From an uncultured Oscillospiraceae bacterium (GTDB lineage: Bacteria; Bacillota; Clostridia; Oscillospirales; Oscillospiraceae), in assembly GCA_934631005.1 (NCBI GenBank), contig CAKTXA010000010.1:7433-71432 (forward strand): a stretch of 64,000 nt of DNA. Direction: 5' to 3'. Position numbers and translations under genes: made by a program. Below the pieces are notes generated by a model, which made no database searches, was not told the DNA's origin, and was given only the letters and a program-made list of their open reading frames with translations. Of this stretch, positions 25,995 through 34,388 are shown one piece after another. Positions within the stretch are counted from its first letter, which is position 1, and each line of letters begins with the position of its first letter.

Positions 25995-27204
25995 ACCGGA
26001 GCTGCTCGCCCCGGCAGGGGATATGGAGCGGCTGAAAATGGCCGTGGCCTACGGCGCGGACGCTGTGTATCTGGCGGGGACGAGCTTTGGTATGCGCTCG
26101 TTTGCCGGGAATTTCAGCCCCGACGAGCTGCCGGAGGCCGTGCGCTATGCGCACAGCCGCGGCGTGCGCGTGCACGTCACGGTCAACACCATGCCGCGCG
26201 GCGACGAGGTCGCGCGGCTGCCGGAGCATTTGAAGCTTCTCGACCGCGCGGGCGTGGACGCGCTCATCATCGCTGATCTCGGCGTTTTTACCATGGCGGG
26301 GCAGTACGCCCCCAACTGCGAGCGGCACATCTCCACGCAGCAGTCGATCGCGAACGCCCCGTGCGCGAGCGCGTGGCACGCGCTGGGCGCGCAGCGGGTG
26401 GTGCTGGCGCGCGAGCTGTCGCTGGACGAAATTCGCGTCATCCGCGCGCAGACACCGCCGTCTTTGGAGCTGGAGGTGTTCTGCCACGGCGCGATGTGTG
26501 TGTCGTATTCTGGCCGGTGCCTGCTCAGCAACTACATGACCGGGCGCGACTCCAACCGCGGCGCGTGCGCGCAGCCGTGCCGGTATGAGTATGCGCTCAT
26601 GGAGGAAAAGCGCCCCGGGGAGTATTTCCCCGTGTTTGAGGACGAAAAGGGCACGTATATTATGAATTCGCGCGACCTGTGTATGATCGACCATCTGGAC
26701 GATCTCATGGACGCGGGCGTCGACTGCCTGAAGATCGAGGGGCGCGCCAAATCGGCGTATTACGCCGCGATCGTGACGGGCGCGTACCGCCACGTGCTGG
26801 ACGATGTGGCCGCCGGGCGGCCGGCCGCCCCGGTCTGGCGCGACGAGGTCGAGCACGTGTCGCACCGGCACTATGCCACGGGCTTTTTCTACGGCCAGCC
26901 GGGGCAGTATACGGAATCGTCGCGTTATCTGCGCAACTGGCAGATCTGCGCAGTGGTGGAGTCGTGCGATGAGCAGGGGAACGCCGTTTTGAGCCTGCGC
27001 AACAAGTTTGCACGGGGCGACACGGTGGAGCTCGTCGGCCCGGACTGCAAGCCGTTTTCGTGGACGGTTGGCGCGATGGAGGACATGGACGGCCTGCCTC
27101 TCACTGAGCCGCGTACCCCGCAGATGCGCTTCCGCGCCCAGCTGCCGCACTACGTCCCGCCCCTCTCCTTCGTCCGCCACGCCGTGGATCTGTCGGCTGA
27201 GTGA
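25984..27204 (+). CDS. U32 family peptidase-like protein (TrhP/RlhA type)
   Basis: 406 residues starting with PELLAPAGDMERLKMAV, the U32 signature. Four cysteines (CHGAMC..GRC and GACAQPC) are spaced like the cluster-binding set of tRNA/rRNA-hydroxylating U32 proteins (TrhP, RlhA). The HGAMCVSYSGRC segment is the family's best-conserved motif. It likely takes part in RNA hydroxylation dependent on prephenate-derived chemistry rather than proteolysis. Linkage to mltG is common in Clostridia. Confidence 0.9.
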   Translation: MRNKPELLAPAGDMERLKMAVAYGADAVYLAGTSFGMRSFAGNFSPDELPEAVRYAHSRGVRVHVTVNTMPRGDEVARLPEHLKLLDRAGVDALIIADLGVFTMAGQYAPNCERHISTQQSIANAPCASAWHALGAQRVVLARELSLDEIRVIRAQTPPSLELEVFCHGAMCVSYSGRCLLSNYMTGRDSNRGACAQPCRYEYALMEEKRPGEYFPVFEDEKGTYIMNSRDLCMIDHLDDLMDAGVDCLKIEGRAKSAYYAAIVTGAYRHVLDDVAAGRPAAPVWRDEVEHVSHRHYATGFFYGQPGQYTESSRYLRNWQICAVVESCDEQGNAVLSLRNKFARGDTVELVGPDCKPFSWTVGAMEDMDGLPLTEPRTPQMRFRAQLPHYVPPLSFVRHAVDLSAE

Positions 27205-27209
27205 AGAAG

Positions 27210-27244
27210 AACCCAGACTTCTCGAATGAGGGAGCCTGGGTTTT
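27210..27244 (+). terminator. Terminator of the glycosyltransferase-U32 operon
   Basis: AACCCAG (27210-27216) pairs with CTGGGTT (27236-27242) and is followed by TT; an inner CTC/GAG extends it. It begins five bases after the U32 stop. Confidence 0.75.
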
Positions 27245-27293
27245 GCTATTTTCTGTAATGCAGGGGGAAGGGCTTTACCCTCTCGCTGACATG

Positions 27294-27590
27294 TACCATC
27301 GTTCTTTTGCGGCAGCGCCGATTTGTAGGGGTGCCCTTGGCTTCCCCTGGGGGAAGCTGTCTGCGGAGCTTTGCTCCGCAGACTGATGAGGGCCGGGGAG
27401 CAGTTACGTTTAGCTGAGCATGCGAAGCTATGTTTCAGTGCTCCCCGGCCCTCATCCGGCTCGCTGCGCTCGCCACCTGTCCCTACCCTCTTTGTCCCTT
27501 CGGGACATTTCCCCCTGATAGGGGGAATCGGCCCCGAGGGGAAGGCAGTGGGTGCATCCCGCGCCGCGGTGCGTGCAAAAGCCACAGCTG
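27294..27590. repeat. Palindromic dispersed repeat, copy A
   Basis: A gene-free stretch built of inverted repeats. The left module (27294-27358) matches copy B near 32072-32192: ATCGTTC, GCAG.GCCG, TTTGTAG and CTTCCCC..GGGGAAGC occur in the same order. It continues with an 11-bp stem (27359-27369/27373-27383), an 18-bp perfect stem (27385-27402/27439-27456, 36-base loop), then GTCCC/GGGAC and CCCCCT/AGGGGG hairpins to about 27540. No open frame in it looks real. It looks like a non-autonomous MITE-type element or compound repeat; no target-site duplication is obvious. Confidence 0.7.
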
Positions 27591-27600
27591 CCAACCATTT

Positions 27601-27635
27601 AAAAGAGCCTTCCCCGAATGGGGAAGGCTCTTCCT
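27601..27635. terminator. Terminator of the NlpC/P60 gene (bidirectional)
   Basis: AAGAGCCTTCCCC (27603-27615) pairs perfectly with GGGGAAGGCTCTT (27620-27632) around GAAT, with A/T-rich flanks on both sides. It ends seven bases before the hydrolase stop codon on the minus strand. Confidence 0.9.
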
Positions 27636-27641
27636 CTTTTC

Positions 27642-28946
27642 TCAGCCGATGATGCGGCGGGCGCCAATGTATTTGTTGACGTAGTACGTCTGATCCAGCG
27701 AGTCCACACGCACGCCGGAGGACGGGGTGGAGGCGTGGACGAAGTTACCGCCGCCGATGTACATGCCGACGTGGTCGGCATAGCCGCCGTAGCCGAAGAA
27801 CACGAGGTCGCCGACCTGCAGCTCGCTGCGGGAGACGGCCGTGCCCTGCTTCATCTGGCCGTCGGCCGTGCGGTTCATGGAATAGCCATACTGGCCGAGG
27901 CAGTAGTACATCAGGCCCGAGCAGTCAAAGCCCGTGGACGGCGATGCGCCTGCGTATACGTAGGAATAGCCGACGAACTGCATCACGAAGTTCGCGATCT
28001 CCACGCCCGCGCCGCTGCCGCTGACGTCGATGGTCTGCGACGCGCCGGAGCCGTCGCGCAGGTAGCCGCCGTGGACGTAGGCCACATGGCCCTCGTAGTT
28101 GATGCGGTACCAGCCGTTGGAGCACTTGCCGGTGATATTCACGGCGTCGCCGCGCGTGAGCGTGCCGACGGCGGTGCTGTCGGACGTCCAGGAGTCGCGG
28201 ACATTCAGCCGGTCGGTGTCAACGTAGAGCGTGTCGGTGTAATCCTTGACGCTCACATCGTCGGCATCATATCCGTCGGCCTGCACCTTGGCGCTGAGGA
28301 CGAGACCGTAGTAATATTCGTTCACGCCCTTGTACGCGCGCAGGAACATCGCCATGGCCTCCTGCCGGGAGGTATAGCCCGCGGGGTTGAGGACGCTGCC
28401 GCCGTCAACAGCGGTGCCGTAGACGTAGCCGCACTTGTAGCAGATGCGCGCCGCATCGTCCGCCCATGCGGAGACCTGCGCATAATCGAGAAACTTGGAC
28501 ATATCCGTCCCGTCCGCGCTCGGGCGGAACGCCGCCGCGTTGCAGAAGTTCAGGATGATCTGGAAAAACTCCTGCCGCGTCAGCTTCTGGTCAGGGCGGA
28601 ACGTGCCGTCGGGATAGCCGGAGACGATACCGGCCTCATACGCCTGCAGGATGACGGTATCGCTCGTGTCGGAAAAATAATCCGTGCGGGAGGGCTCGAT
28701 GGAGTCCTGCGTGATCTTTTCGAACGCGTGCACCGCCAGACGGCACATCTCGCCGCGCGTGATCTCCTTTTTGAGGTCATAGCCCGCAAACGAGTCCGGG
28801 ATGAGTCCCAGTGTGTTCATTTCCGTAAAGTCGCCGGTGAACCAGCTGCTGTAGCCCGCGACGTTCACGCCGTAGCACACGCCCGCGAGCGAGCAGAGCA
28901 TACACACGCAAAGCGCCAGCGCGCAAAGCCTTCGTTGCAGTTTCAA
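27642..28946 (-). CDS. SLH-SH3-NlpC/P60 cell-wall hydrolase
   Basis: 434 residues: a signal peptide, three SLH repeats (about 40-215), an SH3b domain (about 245-305; LNVRDSWTSDSTAVGTLTRGDAV) and an NlpC/P60 gamma-D-Glu-diamino acid endopeptidase domain with Cys in FDCSGLMYY and His in YADHVGMYI. It should cut wall peptides outside the membrane while anchored by SLH. The start is a TTG (28946-28944) immediately after the exonuclease stop; GGAGG at spacing 8 supports it, and no ATG is better placed. It is translationally coupled to the upstream gene. Confidence 0.92.
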   Translation of the reverse strand: MKLQRRLCALALCVCMLCSLAGVCYGVNVAGYSSWFTGDFTEMNTLGLIPDSFAGYDLKKEITRGEMCRLAVHAFEKITQDSIEPSRTDYFSDTSDTVILQAYEAGIVSGYPDGTFRPDQKLTRQEFFQIILNFCNAAAFRPSADGTDMSKFLDYAQVSAWADDAARICYKCGYVYGTAVDGGSVLNPAGYTSRQEAMAMFLRAYKGVNEYYYGLVLSAKVQADGYDADDVSVKDYTDTLYVDTDRLNVRDSWTSDSTAVGTLTRGDAVNITGKCSNGWYRINYEGHVAYVHGGYLRDGSGASQTIDVSGSGAGVEIANFVMQFVGYSYVYAGASPSTGFDCSGLMYYCLGQYGYSMNRTADGQMKQGTAVSRSELQVGDLVFFGYGGYADHVGMYIGGGNFVHASTPSSGVRVDSLDQTYYVNKYIGARRIIG

Positions 28947-29708
28947 CTAGAATTCCTCCTTCAGTTCAAGCCCCACCGGGCAGTGGTCGGAGCCCAGGAT
29001 CTCGTGATAGATCGGCGCGGATGCGACGGCATCGCGCAGCCGGTCGGAGACGAGAAAATAGTCGATCCGCCACCCGGCGTTCTTCTTCCGCGCGTGAAAG
29101 CGGTAGCTCCACCACGAGTACGCCCCGGTGAGCTCCGGATTGCGCCAGCGGAACACATCGGTAAAGCCGGCGGCGAGCAGCTGCGTGAATTTTTCGCGCT
29201 CTTCGTCGGAAAAACCGGGGTTTCCGCGGTTGGGGCCGGGATTTTTCAGGTCGATCGGTTCGTGCGCCACGTTCAGGTCGCCGCAGGCGATCACGGGCTT
29301 TTTTGCGTCGAGCGATCGCAGGTGCTCGCGGAACGCGTCGTCCCACGCCATGCGGTGGTCAAGGCGTTTTAAGTCCTCCTGCGCGTTCGGCGTGTAGCAG
29401 GTGACAAGGTAAAAGCGGTCAAACTCCAGCGTGATGAGGCGGCCTTCGCCGTCCAGCCGCTCGTCGCCGATGCCGTATTGGCTGGACAGCGGCTCGTGCT
29501 TTGTAAACACAGCCGTGCCGGAGTAGCCCTTTTTCTCCGCCGAGTGCCAGTACTGCCGGTAGCCCGGCAGGTCGAGCGCCAGCTGATCCGGCTGCATTTT
29601 TGTCTCCTGCAGGCAGAAGAAGTCGGCATGCACGGTTTGGAAAAAATCGAGGAAGCCCTTGCCCATACAGGCGCGCAGCCCGTTGACGTTCCAGGAAATA
29701 AACCGCAT
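28947..29708 (-). CDS. Exodeoxyribonuclease III / AP endonuclease
   Basis: 253 residues of the ExoIII/APE1 family. WNVNGLRA at the start, LQETKMQ (metal-binding Glu), GDLNVAHEPIDL, WSYRFHARKKNAGWRIDY and the terminal SDHCPVGLEL (catalytic Asp-His) are all present. It repairs abasic sites in base excision repair. AAGGAGCG precedes the ATG. The stop abuts the TTG start of the hydrolase, an odd pairing of DNA repair with wall remodelling. Confidence 0.97.
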   Translation of the reverse strand: MRFISWNVNGLRACMGKGFLDFFQTVHADFFCLQETKMQPDQLALDLPGYRQYWHSAEKKGYSGTAVFTKHEPLSSQYGIGDERLDGEGRLITLEFDRFYLVTCYTPNAQEDLKRLDHRMAWDDAFREHLRSLDAKKPVIACGDLNVAHEPIDLKNPGPNRGNPGFSDEEREKFTQLLAAGFTDVFRWRNPELTGAYSWWSYRFHARKKNAGWRIDYFLVSDRLRDAVASAPIYHEILGSDHCPVGLELKEEF

Positions 29709-29762
29709 GACGCACGCTCCTTTCTGCCGTGATGATCGGCAAAAAACTCCGAAATCTCTTTC

Positions 29763-29791
29763 ATTATATCAGATTATGACAACCACGGCAA
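29763..29791 (-). promoter_or_regulatory. Promoter of the exonuclease-hydrolase unit
   Basis: On the minus strand TTGCCG (29791-29786), 17-nt spacer, perfect TATAAT (29768-29763). Confidence 0.75.
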
Positions 29792-29822
29792 GAGAAAATT
29801 TGTTCACAATTCGTTCTCAATG

Positions 29823-29851
29823 TTGTAAAACGCCGCGGATTATGCTATAAC
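29823..29851 (+). promoter_or_regulatory. Promoter of murT-gatD
   Basis: TTGTAA (29823-29828), 17-nt spacer, TATAAC (29846-29851). Only six bases separate the -10 from the murT ATG, so the transcript should start at or within a base or two of the start codon. Confidence 0.75.
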
Positions 29852-29857
29852 ATCTGC

Positions 29858-31228
29858 ATGAAACTCAGAACGATCCTCGCGGTGGCGGCCTGTAAGCTCA
29901 GCCGCCGCATGATCCGGCTGCTCGGGCGCGGCGGCACGGATCTTCCGGGACGCATCGCGCTCAAATTGGATCCGAACCTGCTGGGAACGCTGGCAAAGGG
30001 CGTGACGACGCTGATCGTCACGGGCACCAACGGCAAGACCACGACCTCGCGCATGATCGAGCAGTCGTGGAGCGCCGCGGGAATCTCCTTCTTTGCTAAC
30101 AAAACCGGCGCAAACCTGCTGAGCGGTGTGACGGCGGAGTTCGCCGCCAACAGTACCCTCACCGGCCGCTGCCGCTATACGCACGCGCTCATCGAGTCCG
30201 ACGAGGCGGCGTTCAAGGCCATCAGCCGCTACGTGGATGCAAAGGGCGTGGTGGTGACGAACGTGTTCCGCGACCAGCTCGACCGCTACGGCGAGGTGAC
30301 GCACACGCTGGAGAACATCCTCATCGGCATCCGCAACAGCAAAAACGCCGTGCTGGCGCTGAACGCGGACGATTCTCTGTGCACGTCCATCGCGGATCAG
30401 GTGGAAAACCGCGTGATCTTCTATGGCGTGGATACGCCCATCTACGCCACGCGCGTGGACGAGCTGTCGGACGCACCGTACTGCATCCGCTGCAAGCATG
30501 AGTATGTCTACGACTACGTGACCTACGGCCATCTCGGCGGCTACCGCTGCCCGGCGTGCGGCTATGCCCGCCCGCAGCCGCAGGTCGCGGTGACGGAGGT
30601 CGTGCGGTCGGACAGCGAGTGCTCGCAGGTCGTTTTCTCGGTGGACGGGCTGCGGCTGGACGCCACGATCTGCCTGCCGGGCGGCTACAATATCTACAAC
30701 GCCTGCGCCGCCATGGCGGCGGGGAAGCTGCTGGGGCTGGACGCCGCGCGCACAGCAAAGTCGCTCGGCGAGTTCACCTGCGGCTTCGGCCGGATGGAGA
30801 AGTTCGTGCTGAACGACACGCCGGTGCGCATGAGCCTGATCAAAAACCCCGCGGGGTGCAATCAGGTGCTCAACTTCCTCACGCAGCAGAAAGAGCCGTT
30901 CGTGTTCGCCATCTGCCTCAACGACCGCGCGCAGGACGGGCGCGACGTGAGCTGGATCTGGGACGTGGACTTCGAGCGCCTGACGGCGATGGAGGGCGTT
31001 CTGCAGGAGATCTACGTCTCCGGCTGCCGGGCGGAGGATATGGCGCTGCGGCTCAAGTACGCGGGCTTCCCGGCGGAGCGGCTGCACGTGCAGAAGAATT
31101 ACGCCGCGCTCATCACCGACATGACCGCGTCCAAGCGCCCGGTCATCGTCATGCCGACCTACACCGCCATGCTCGAGCTGCGCGGGACGATCAGCAAGCG
31201 GTACGGCTACCGCGAATTCTGGCAGTGA
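29858..31228 (+). CDS. murT: Lipid II isoglutaminyl synthase, MurT subunit
   Basis: 456 residues of the Mur-ligase family. MurT with GatD amidates the D-Glu of the lipid II stem peptide at the inner membrane face. The N-terminus LLGRGGTDLPGRIAL, ATP loop VTGTNGKTTTSRM, and the four-Cys zinc-ribbon insert CIRCKHE..RCPACGYARP are typical of MurT. The start matches the family start, yet no Shine-Dalgarno lies upstream and the -10 element ends six bases before it, so the mRNA appears leaderless. gatD follows after 10 bases. Confidence 0.97.
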   Translation: MKLRTILAVAACKLSRRMIRLLGRGGTDLPGRIALKLDPNLLGTLAKGVTTLIVTGTNGKTTTSRMIEQSWSAAGISFFANKTGANLLSGVTAEFAANSTLTGRCRYTHALIESDEAAFKAISRYVDAKGVVVTNVFRDQLDRYGEVTHTLENILIGIRNSKNAVLALNADDSLCTSIADQVENRVIFYGVDTPIYATRVDELSDAPYCIRCKHEYVYDYVTYGHLGGYRCPACGYARPQPQVAVTEVVRSDSECSQVVFSVDGLRLDATICLPGGYNIYNACAAMAAGKLLGLDAARTAKSLGEFTCGFGRMEKFVLNDTPVRMSLIKNPAGCNQVLNFLTQQKEPFVFAICLNDRAQDGRDVSWIWDVDFERLTAMEGVLQEIYVSGCRAEDMALRLKYAGFPAERLHVQKNYAALITDMTASKRPVIVMPTYTAMLELRGTISKRYGYREFWQ

Positions 31229-31238
31229 GGTGACGCGG

Positions 31239-31967
31239 ATGGAACTGAAAATTTGTCATCTGTATCCCGACGTTTTGAACCTGTACGGCGACCGGGGGAA
31301 CATTTTGTGCATGGAGCAGCGCCTGCGCTGGCGCGGGCTGGACGTGGAGACGACCGGCGTTCCCATCGGCGAAAAGCTGCACGCGGCGGACTTTGACCTG
31401 TTTTTCATCGGCGGCGGGCAGGATTTTGAGCAGGCAGTGCTGCTGGGCGATCTGGGGGGGGAAAAGACCGCTGAGATCAAGGCCGCCATCGAGGATGAAA
31501 AGCCGTTCCTCGCCATCTGCGGCGGCTATCAGATGCTGGGGCAGTACTATAAGACGTGGGACGGGCAGCAGTGCGATTTTACCGGCGCGCTGGACCTGTA
31601 CACCGTCGGCTCCAAGCAGCGGATGATCGGCAATTACCTGTTCACCTGCGACGAGCTGAACGAGAGGATCGTCGGGTTCGAGAACCACTCGGGTAAGACG
31701 TATCTCGGCAGCGGCGTGCGCCCGATGGGCCGCGTGCTGGCGGGCAACGGCAACAACGGCGAGGACAAGACGGAGGGCGCGCGGTACAAAAACGTGTTCG
31801 CCACGTACTCGCACGGCAGCCTCCTGCCGAAAAACCCCAGGCTCTGCGACCACATCCTGCTGACGGCACTACGCCGCAAATACGGCGAGGATGTGACGCT
31901 GGCGCCGCTGGACGACACACTGGAAAATGCCGCGCATGACGTTATGTGCCGGAGATTGGAAAAATAA
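31239..31967 (+). CDS. gatD: Lipid II isoglutaminyl synthase, glutaminase subunit GatD
   Basis: 242 residues, CobB/CobQ-like class-I glutamine amidotransferase that feeds ammonia to MurT. The nucleophile Cys lies in FLAICGGYQMLG (about residue 91), the FFIGGGQDFEQA loop is present and the catalytic His is in YSHGSLLPKNP. The ATG at 31239 is 5 bases after AGGTGA; an in-frame GTG at 31230 is less likely. Confidence 0.96.
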   Translation: MELKICHLYPDVLNLYGDRGNILCMEQRLRWRGLDVETTGVPIGEKLHAADFDLFFIGGGQDFEQAVLLGDLGGEKTAEIKAAIEDEKPFLAICGGYQMLGQYYKTWDGQQCDFTGALDLYTVGSKQRMIGNYLFTCDELNERIVGFENHSGKTYLGSGVRPMGRVLAGNGNNGEDKTEGARYKNVFATYSHGSLLPKNPRLCDHILLTALRRKYGEDVTLAPLDDTLENAAHDVMCRRLEK

Positions 31968-31972
31968 AAGAG

Positions 31973-32006
31973 AACCGGGAGAGAACATGTTCTCTCCCGG
32001 TTTTTT
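31973..32006 (+). terminator. Terminator of murT-gatD
   Basis: A 30-base perfect palindrome (31973-32002; arms AACCGGGAGAGAACA) followed by T's to 32006, starting six bases after the gatD stop. Confidence 0.92.
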
Positions 32007-32071
32007 AATGCCCGTTCACTTTGACGTACGTATTTAGTCGTAACATAGGGAAGAAGCTTGCCTCTCCCGTT

Positions 32072-32192
32072 GGTACGCAGTATCGTTCCTTTGTTGCAGT
32101 GCCGGTTTGTAGTGGGCCCATAGCTTCCCCCAGGGGAAGCCAAAGGGCCCTCAGCAAATCGGCACTGCCCCAAAAGAATGGCGGCGCGTACC
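32072..32192. repeat. Palindromic dispersed repeat, copy B
   Basis: A 121-base imperfect palindrome: GGTACGC (32072-32078) opposes GCGTACC (32186-32192); inside are CGTTC..TTTG, GCAGTGCCG, TTTG, GGGCCC (32114-32119 against 32145-32150) and a CTTCCCCC/GGGGAAG core. It shares order and sequence of these blocks with 27294-27358. It has no coding capacity and lies between two terminators, as expected of a MITE-like element in a safe site. Confidence 0.75.
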
Positions 32193-32213
32193 AGAGGGCG
32201 GAGTGCATGTGTG

Positions 32214-32242
32214 GAAAAATCAGGCAGCATTGCTGCCTGATT
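32214..32242 (-). terminator. Terminator of the dacF-like / uracil-glycosylase unit
   Basis: Perfect 11-bp stem (32218-32228 with 32232-32242, AATCAGGCAGC) with a T-tract on the minus strand, three bases after the glycosylase stop. Confidence 0.9.
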
Positions 32243-32244
32243 CT

Positions 32245-32820
32245 TTATCCCTGTTCATACACCTCCGGGCACACTTCGCGGATCTTGGCGCGCAGGCCCA
32301 GGAGGTCGCGGAAGGTGTCGGGGCGTTTTGTTTCGTCGCGCAGGAGGGCGGAGGGGTGATAGAGTGCCATGAGCCAGACGCCGCTTTTCTGCGTCCACTG
32401 GCCATGCTCGCGCGTGATGCGGAAGTCCTCGCGGATGAGCTTCATGGCCGCGATGCGCCCGAGGCAGACGATGATCTGCGGGCGGAGCAGCCGCACCTGC
32501 TCGCGCAGGTAGCCGATGCACGCCTCCTGCTCGACCTCCAGCGGGTCGCGGTTATGCGGCGGGCGGCATTTGACGATGTTGGCGATGTAGCAGTTTTTCG
32601 CGCGGTCCAGGTCGATGATGGAGAGCATATCATCCAGAAGCCTGCCCGCTGGGCCGACGAACGGCTCGCCGCGCAGATCCTCCTGCTCGCCCGGGCCCTC
32701 GCCCACAAACAGCACGCGCGATGTCTCACAGCCCACGCCGAACACAACGTTCGTGCGCGTCTGGCACAGGGGACAGGCGGTGCAGGCAAGGCACTTTTCA
32801 CGCAGCTGTGCAAGATCCAT
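32245..32820 (-). CDS. Uracil-DNA glycosylase, family 4 (Fe-S type)
   Basis: 191 residues. It removes uracil from DNA. Motif A is GEGPGEQEDLRGEPFVG, motif B is YHPSALLR, and the four cluster cysteines are in CLACTACPLC and downstream CRPP/ACIGY positions. Two ATGs are possible: 32826, which overlaps the upstream stop but is only one base from GGGAGG, and 32820, seven bases away; the latter is chosen. It is coupled to the upstream carboxypeptidase gene. Confidence 0.93.
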   Translation of the reverse strand: MDLAQLREKCLACTACPLCQTRTNVVFGVGCETSRVLFVGEGPGEQEDLRGEPFVGPAGRLLDDMLSIIDLDRAKNCYIANIVKCRPPHNRDPLEVEQEACIGYLREQVRLLRPQIIVCLGRIAAMKLIREDFRITREHGQWTQKSGVWLMALYHPSALLRDETKRPDTFRDLLGLRAKIREVCPEVYEQG

Positions 32821-32822
32821 CG

Positions 32823-34238
32823 TCATTCCTCCCGGTCATAGTCGCCGCGGTCCATGCGGTCGAGCTTGCGGCGGCGCAGCTCCAGCCATTTTTCCCGCTG
32901 CCGCTTGCGGCGGATGGCCAGCAGCACGAGCAGCACCAGAAACGCCGCCACGGCCAGCACGATCAGCACCACGAGCCATTTCCACCAGTTGTGCTGGATA
33001 TACGACGCCGTCGACGCACCCGCCGCCGCGATCTCCGATTTGGCGACGTCCGTGATGGCGACAAGGTCGGTCGTGGCGTAGCTCTCGCCGTTAAAGAGGA
33101 CCTCCGCCGTGCCGTGGCTGCTGCCGGCGGCGACCGGCGCGTCCACCGCCCCGGCGTCCAGCGTCAGCTTCGTCTCCAGCAGCGCGGGGTCGTAATTTTT
33201 CGGCAGCAGGATGCGGATCTCGTCCTTCGGCGCGAGGGCGACGTATTCCGAACCCGCGGAGTTGTTGATGGCGATCTGCGTAACGGGGTAGAGCGGCGAG
33301 AGCGCCGTGACGTAGGCGAAGTTGTCAAAGCCGTACTGGAACAGGCGGATGGTCTCGGGGAAGCTGCGCATGATCACATCGCCGCTCTCGGCCACCTCCG
33401 TCGGCGCGCCGCACACCACGCTCAGAAAATACATCCCGTCGCTCTTCGCCGTGGACACAAGGCAGCGCCCGGCCTGACTGGTATAGCCGGTCTTGATGCC
33501 GGCAGCCTTGCTGTAGTAAAAGCCGTTGCTCGTATCGTCGCGGATGAGCTGGTTCGTGGTGGTCAGCTCACGCTCGGCGGAGAGATTCGTGGCGGGCATA
33601 ATGTAGGTGGCGGTGTTCGTGATCTGCTTGAAGGTCTCGCTCTTGAGCGCCGCCTGTGCGATGCGCACCATGTCGCGCGCGGTGGTGTAGTGGTCGTCGT
33701 CATGCAGGCCGTGGGGGTTGCAGAAGTGCGTGTTCTCACAGCCGAGCTCATAGGCGCGCTCGTTCATCATGCGCACAAAATCGGGGATGGACCCGGCGAT
33801 ATACTCCGCGGCCACATTGCTGGCCTCGTTGCCGGACATGAGCATCATGCAGTAAAGAAGATTCTCGACCGACAGCTGCTCGCCCACAAGAAGCCCCGCC
33901 GTACTGCTGCTGCCGTCGATGTCGTGGAAGGCGGACTCGTCGACCGTGACCGTGTCGGACAGGTTGCCGTTTTCCAGCACCAGCAGGCAGGTCATAATTT
34001 TCGTCAGGCTCGCGGGATAGACGCGCTCGTCTTGGTTCTGCTCATAGATGACGCGGCCTGTGTTGAGGTCGACGAGCATCGCGGCCTTTGCATCCACCGT
34101 AAACGGCTCGGAAGCGGCCTGCGATGCTTCGGCGGACGGCTCCGCCGCCGTGTCGTCGACAGCACAGACCGGCAGGGAAAGTACCGAAATGAGCATACAA
34201 AGCGCGAGAAGAAGCGGGAGAAGTCTGCATTTTTTCAT
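32823..34238 (-). CDS. D-alanyl-D-alanine carboxypeptidase (DacF/PBP5 type, S11)
   Basis: 471 residues: a signal peptide, the S11 serine hydrolase domain with SLTK (Ser77, Lys80), SGN (135-137) and KTG (249-251), a beta-rich C-terminal domain and one membrane helix near 433-453 followed by a very basic tail. It trims the terminal D-Ala from wall pentapeptides. Unlike PBP5, which ends in an amphipathic anchor, it has a true C-terminal membrane segment. GGAG at spacing 7 supports the start. Confidence 0.94.
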   Translation of the reverse strand: MKKCRLLPLLLALCMLISVLSLPVCAVDDTAAEPSAEASQAASEPFTVDAKAAMLVDLNTGRVIYEQNQDERVYPASLTKIMTCLLVLENGNLSDTVTVDESAFHDIDGSSSTAGLLVGEQLSVENLLYCMMLMSGNEASNVAAEYIAGSIPDFVRMMNERAYELGCENTHFCNPHGLHDDDHYTTARDMVRIAQAALKSETFKQITNTATYIMPATNLSAERELTTTNQLIRDDTSNGFYYSKAAGIKTGYTSQAGRCLVSTAKSDGMYFLSVVCGAPTEVAESGDVIMRSFPETIRLFQYGFDNFAYVTALSPLYPVTQIAINNSAGSEYVALAPKDEIRILLPKNYDPALLETKLTLDAGAVDAPVAAGSSHGTAEVLFNGESYATTDLVAITDVAKSEIAAAGASTASYIQHNWWKWLVVLIVLAVAAFLVLLVLLAIRRKRQREKWLELRRRKLDRMDRGDYDREE

Positions 34239-34339
34239 AAGAATACTCCAAAATCCCCGGGCGGTCTTGCCGAACCGGGCTGAATTGTGTTAAAATAAAT
34301 GAGCCGGCGCAGACGGTGCGCCGCGCGCCGGTTTCTGCT

Positions 34340-34369
34340 ATTATATAACAGACTGCGGCGCTGTGTCAA
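34340..34369 (-). promoter_or_regulatory. Promoter of the carboxypeptidase gene
   Basis: On the minus strand a perfect TTGACA (34369-34364), 18-nt spacer, perfect TATAAT (34345-34340), about 100 bases ahead of the start; the leader between them contains a G+C-rich hairpin around 34301-34332. Confidence 0.75.
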
Positions 34370-34388
34370 ATCGTGCGGAGGTGAGCGG

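Noticed and set aside
30500..30620. A separate zinc-finger gene within murT
   Set aside because: The four-Cys insert is a normal part of MurT.
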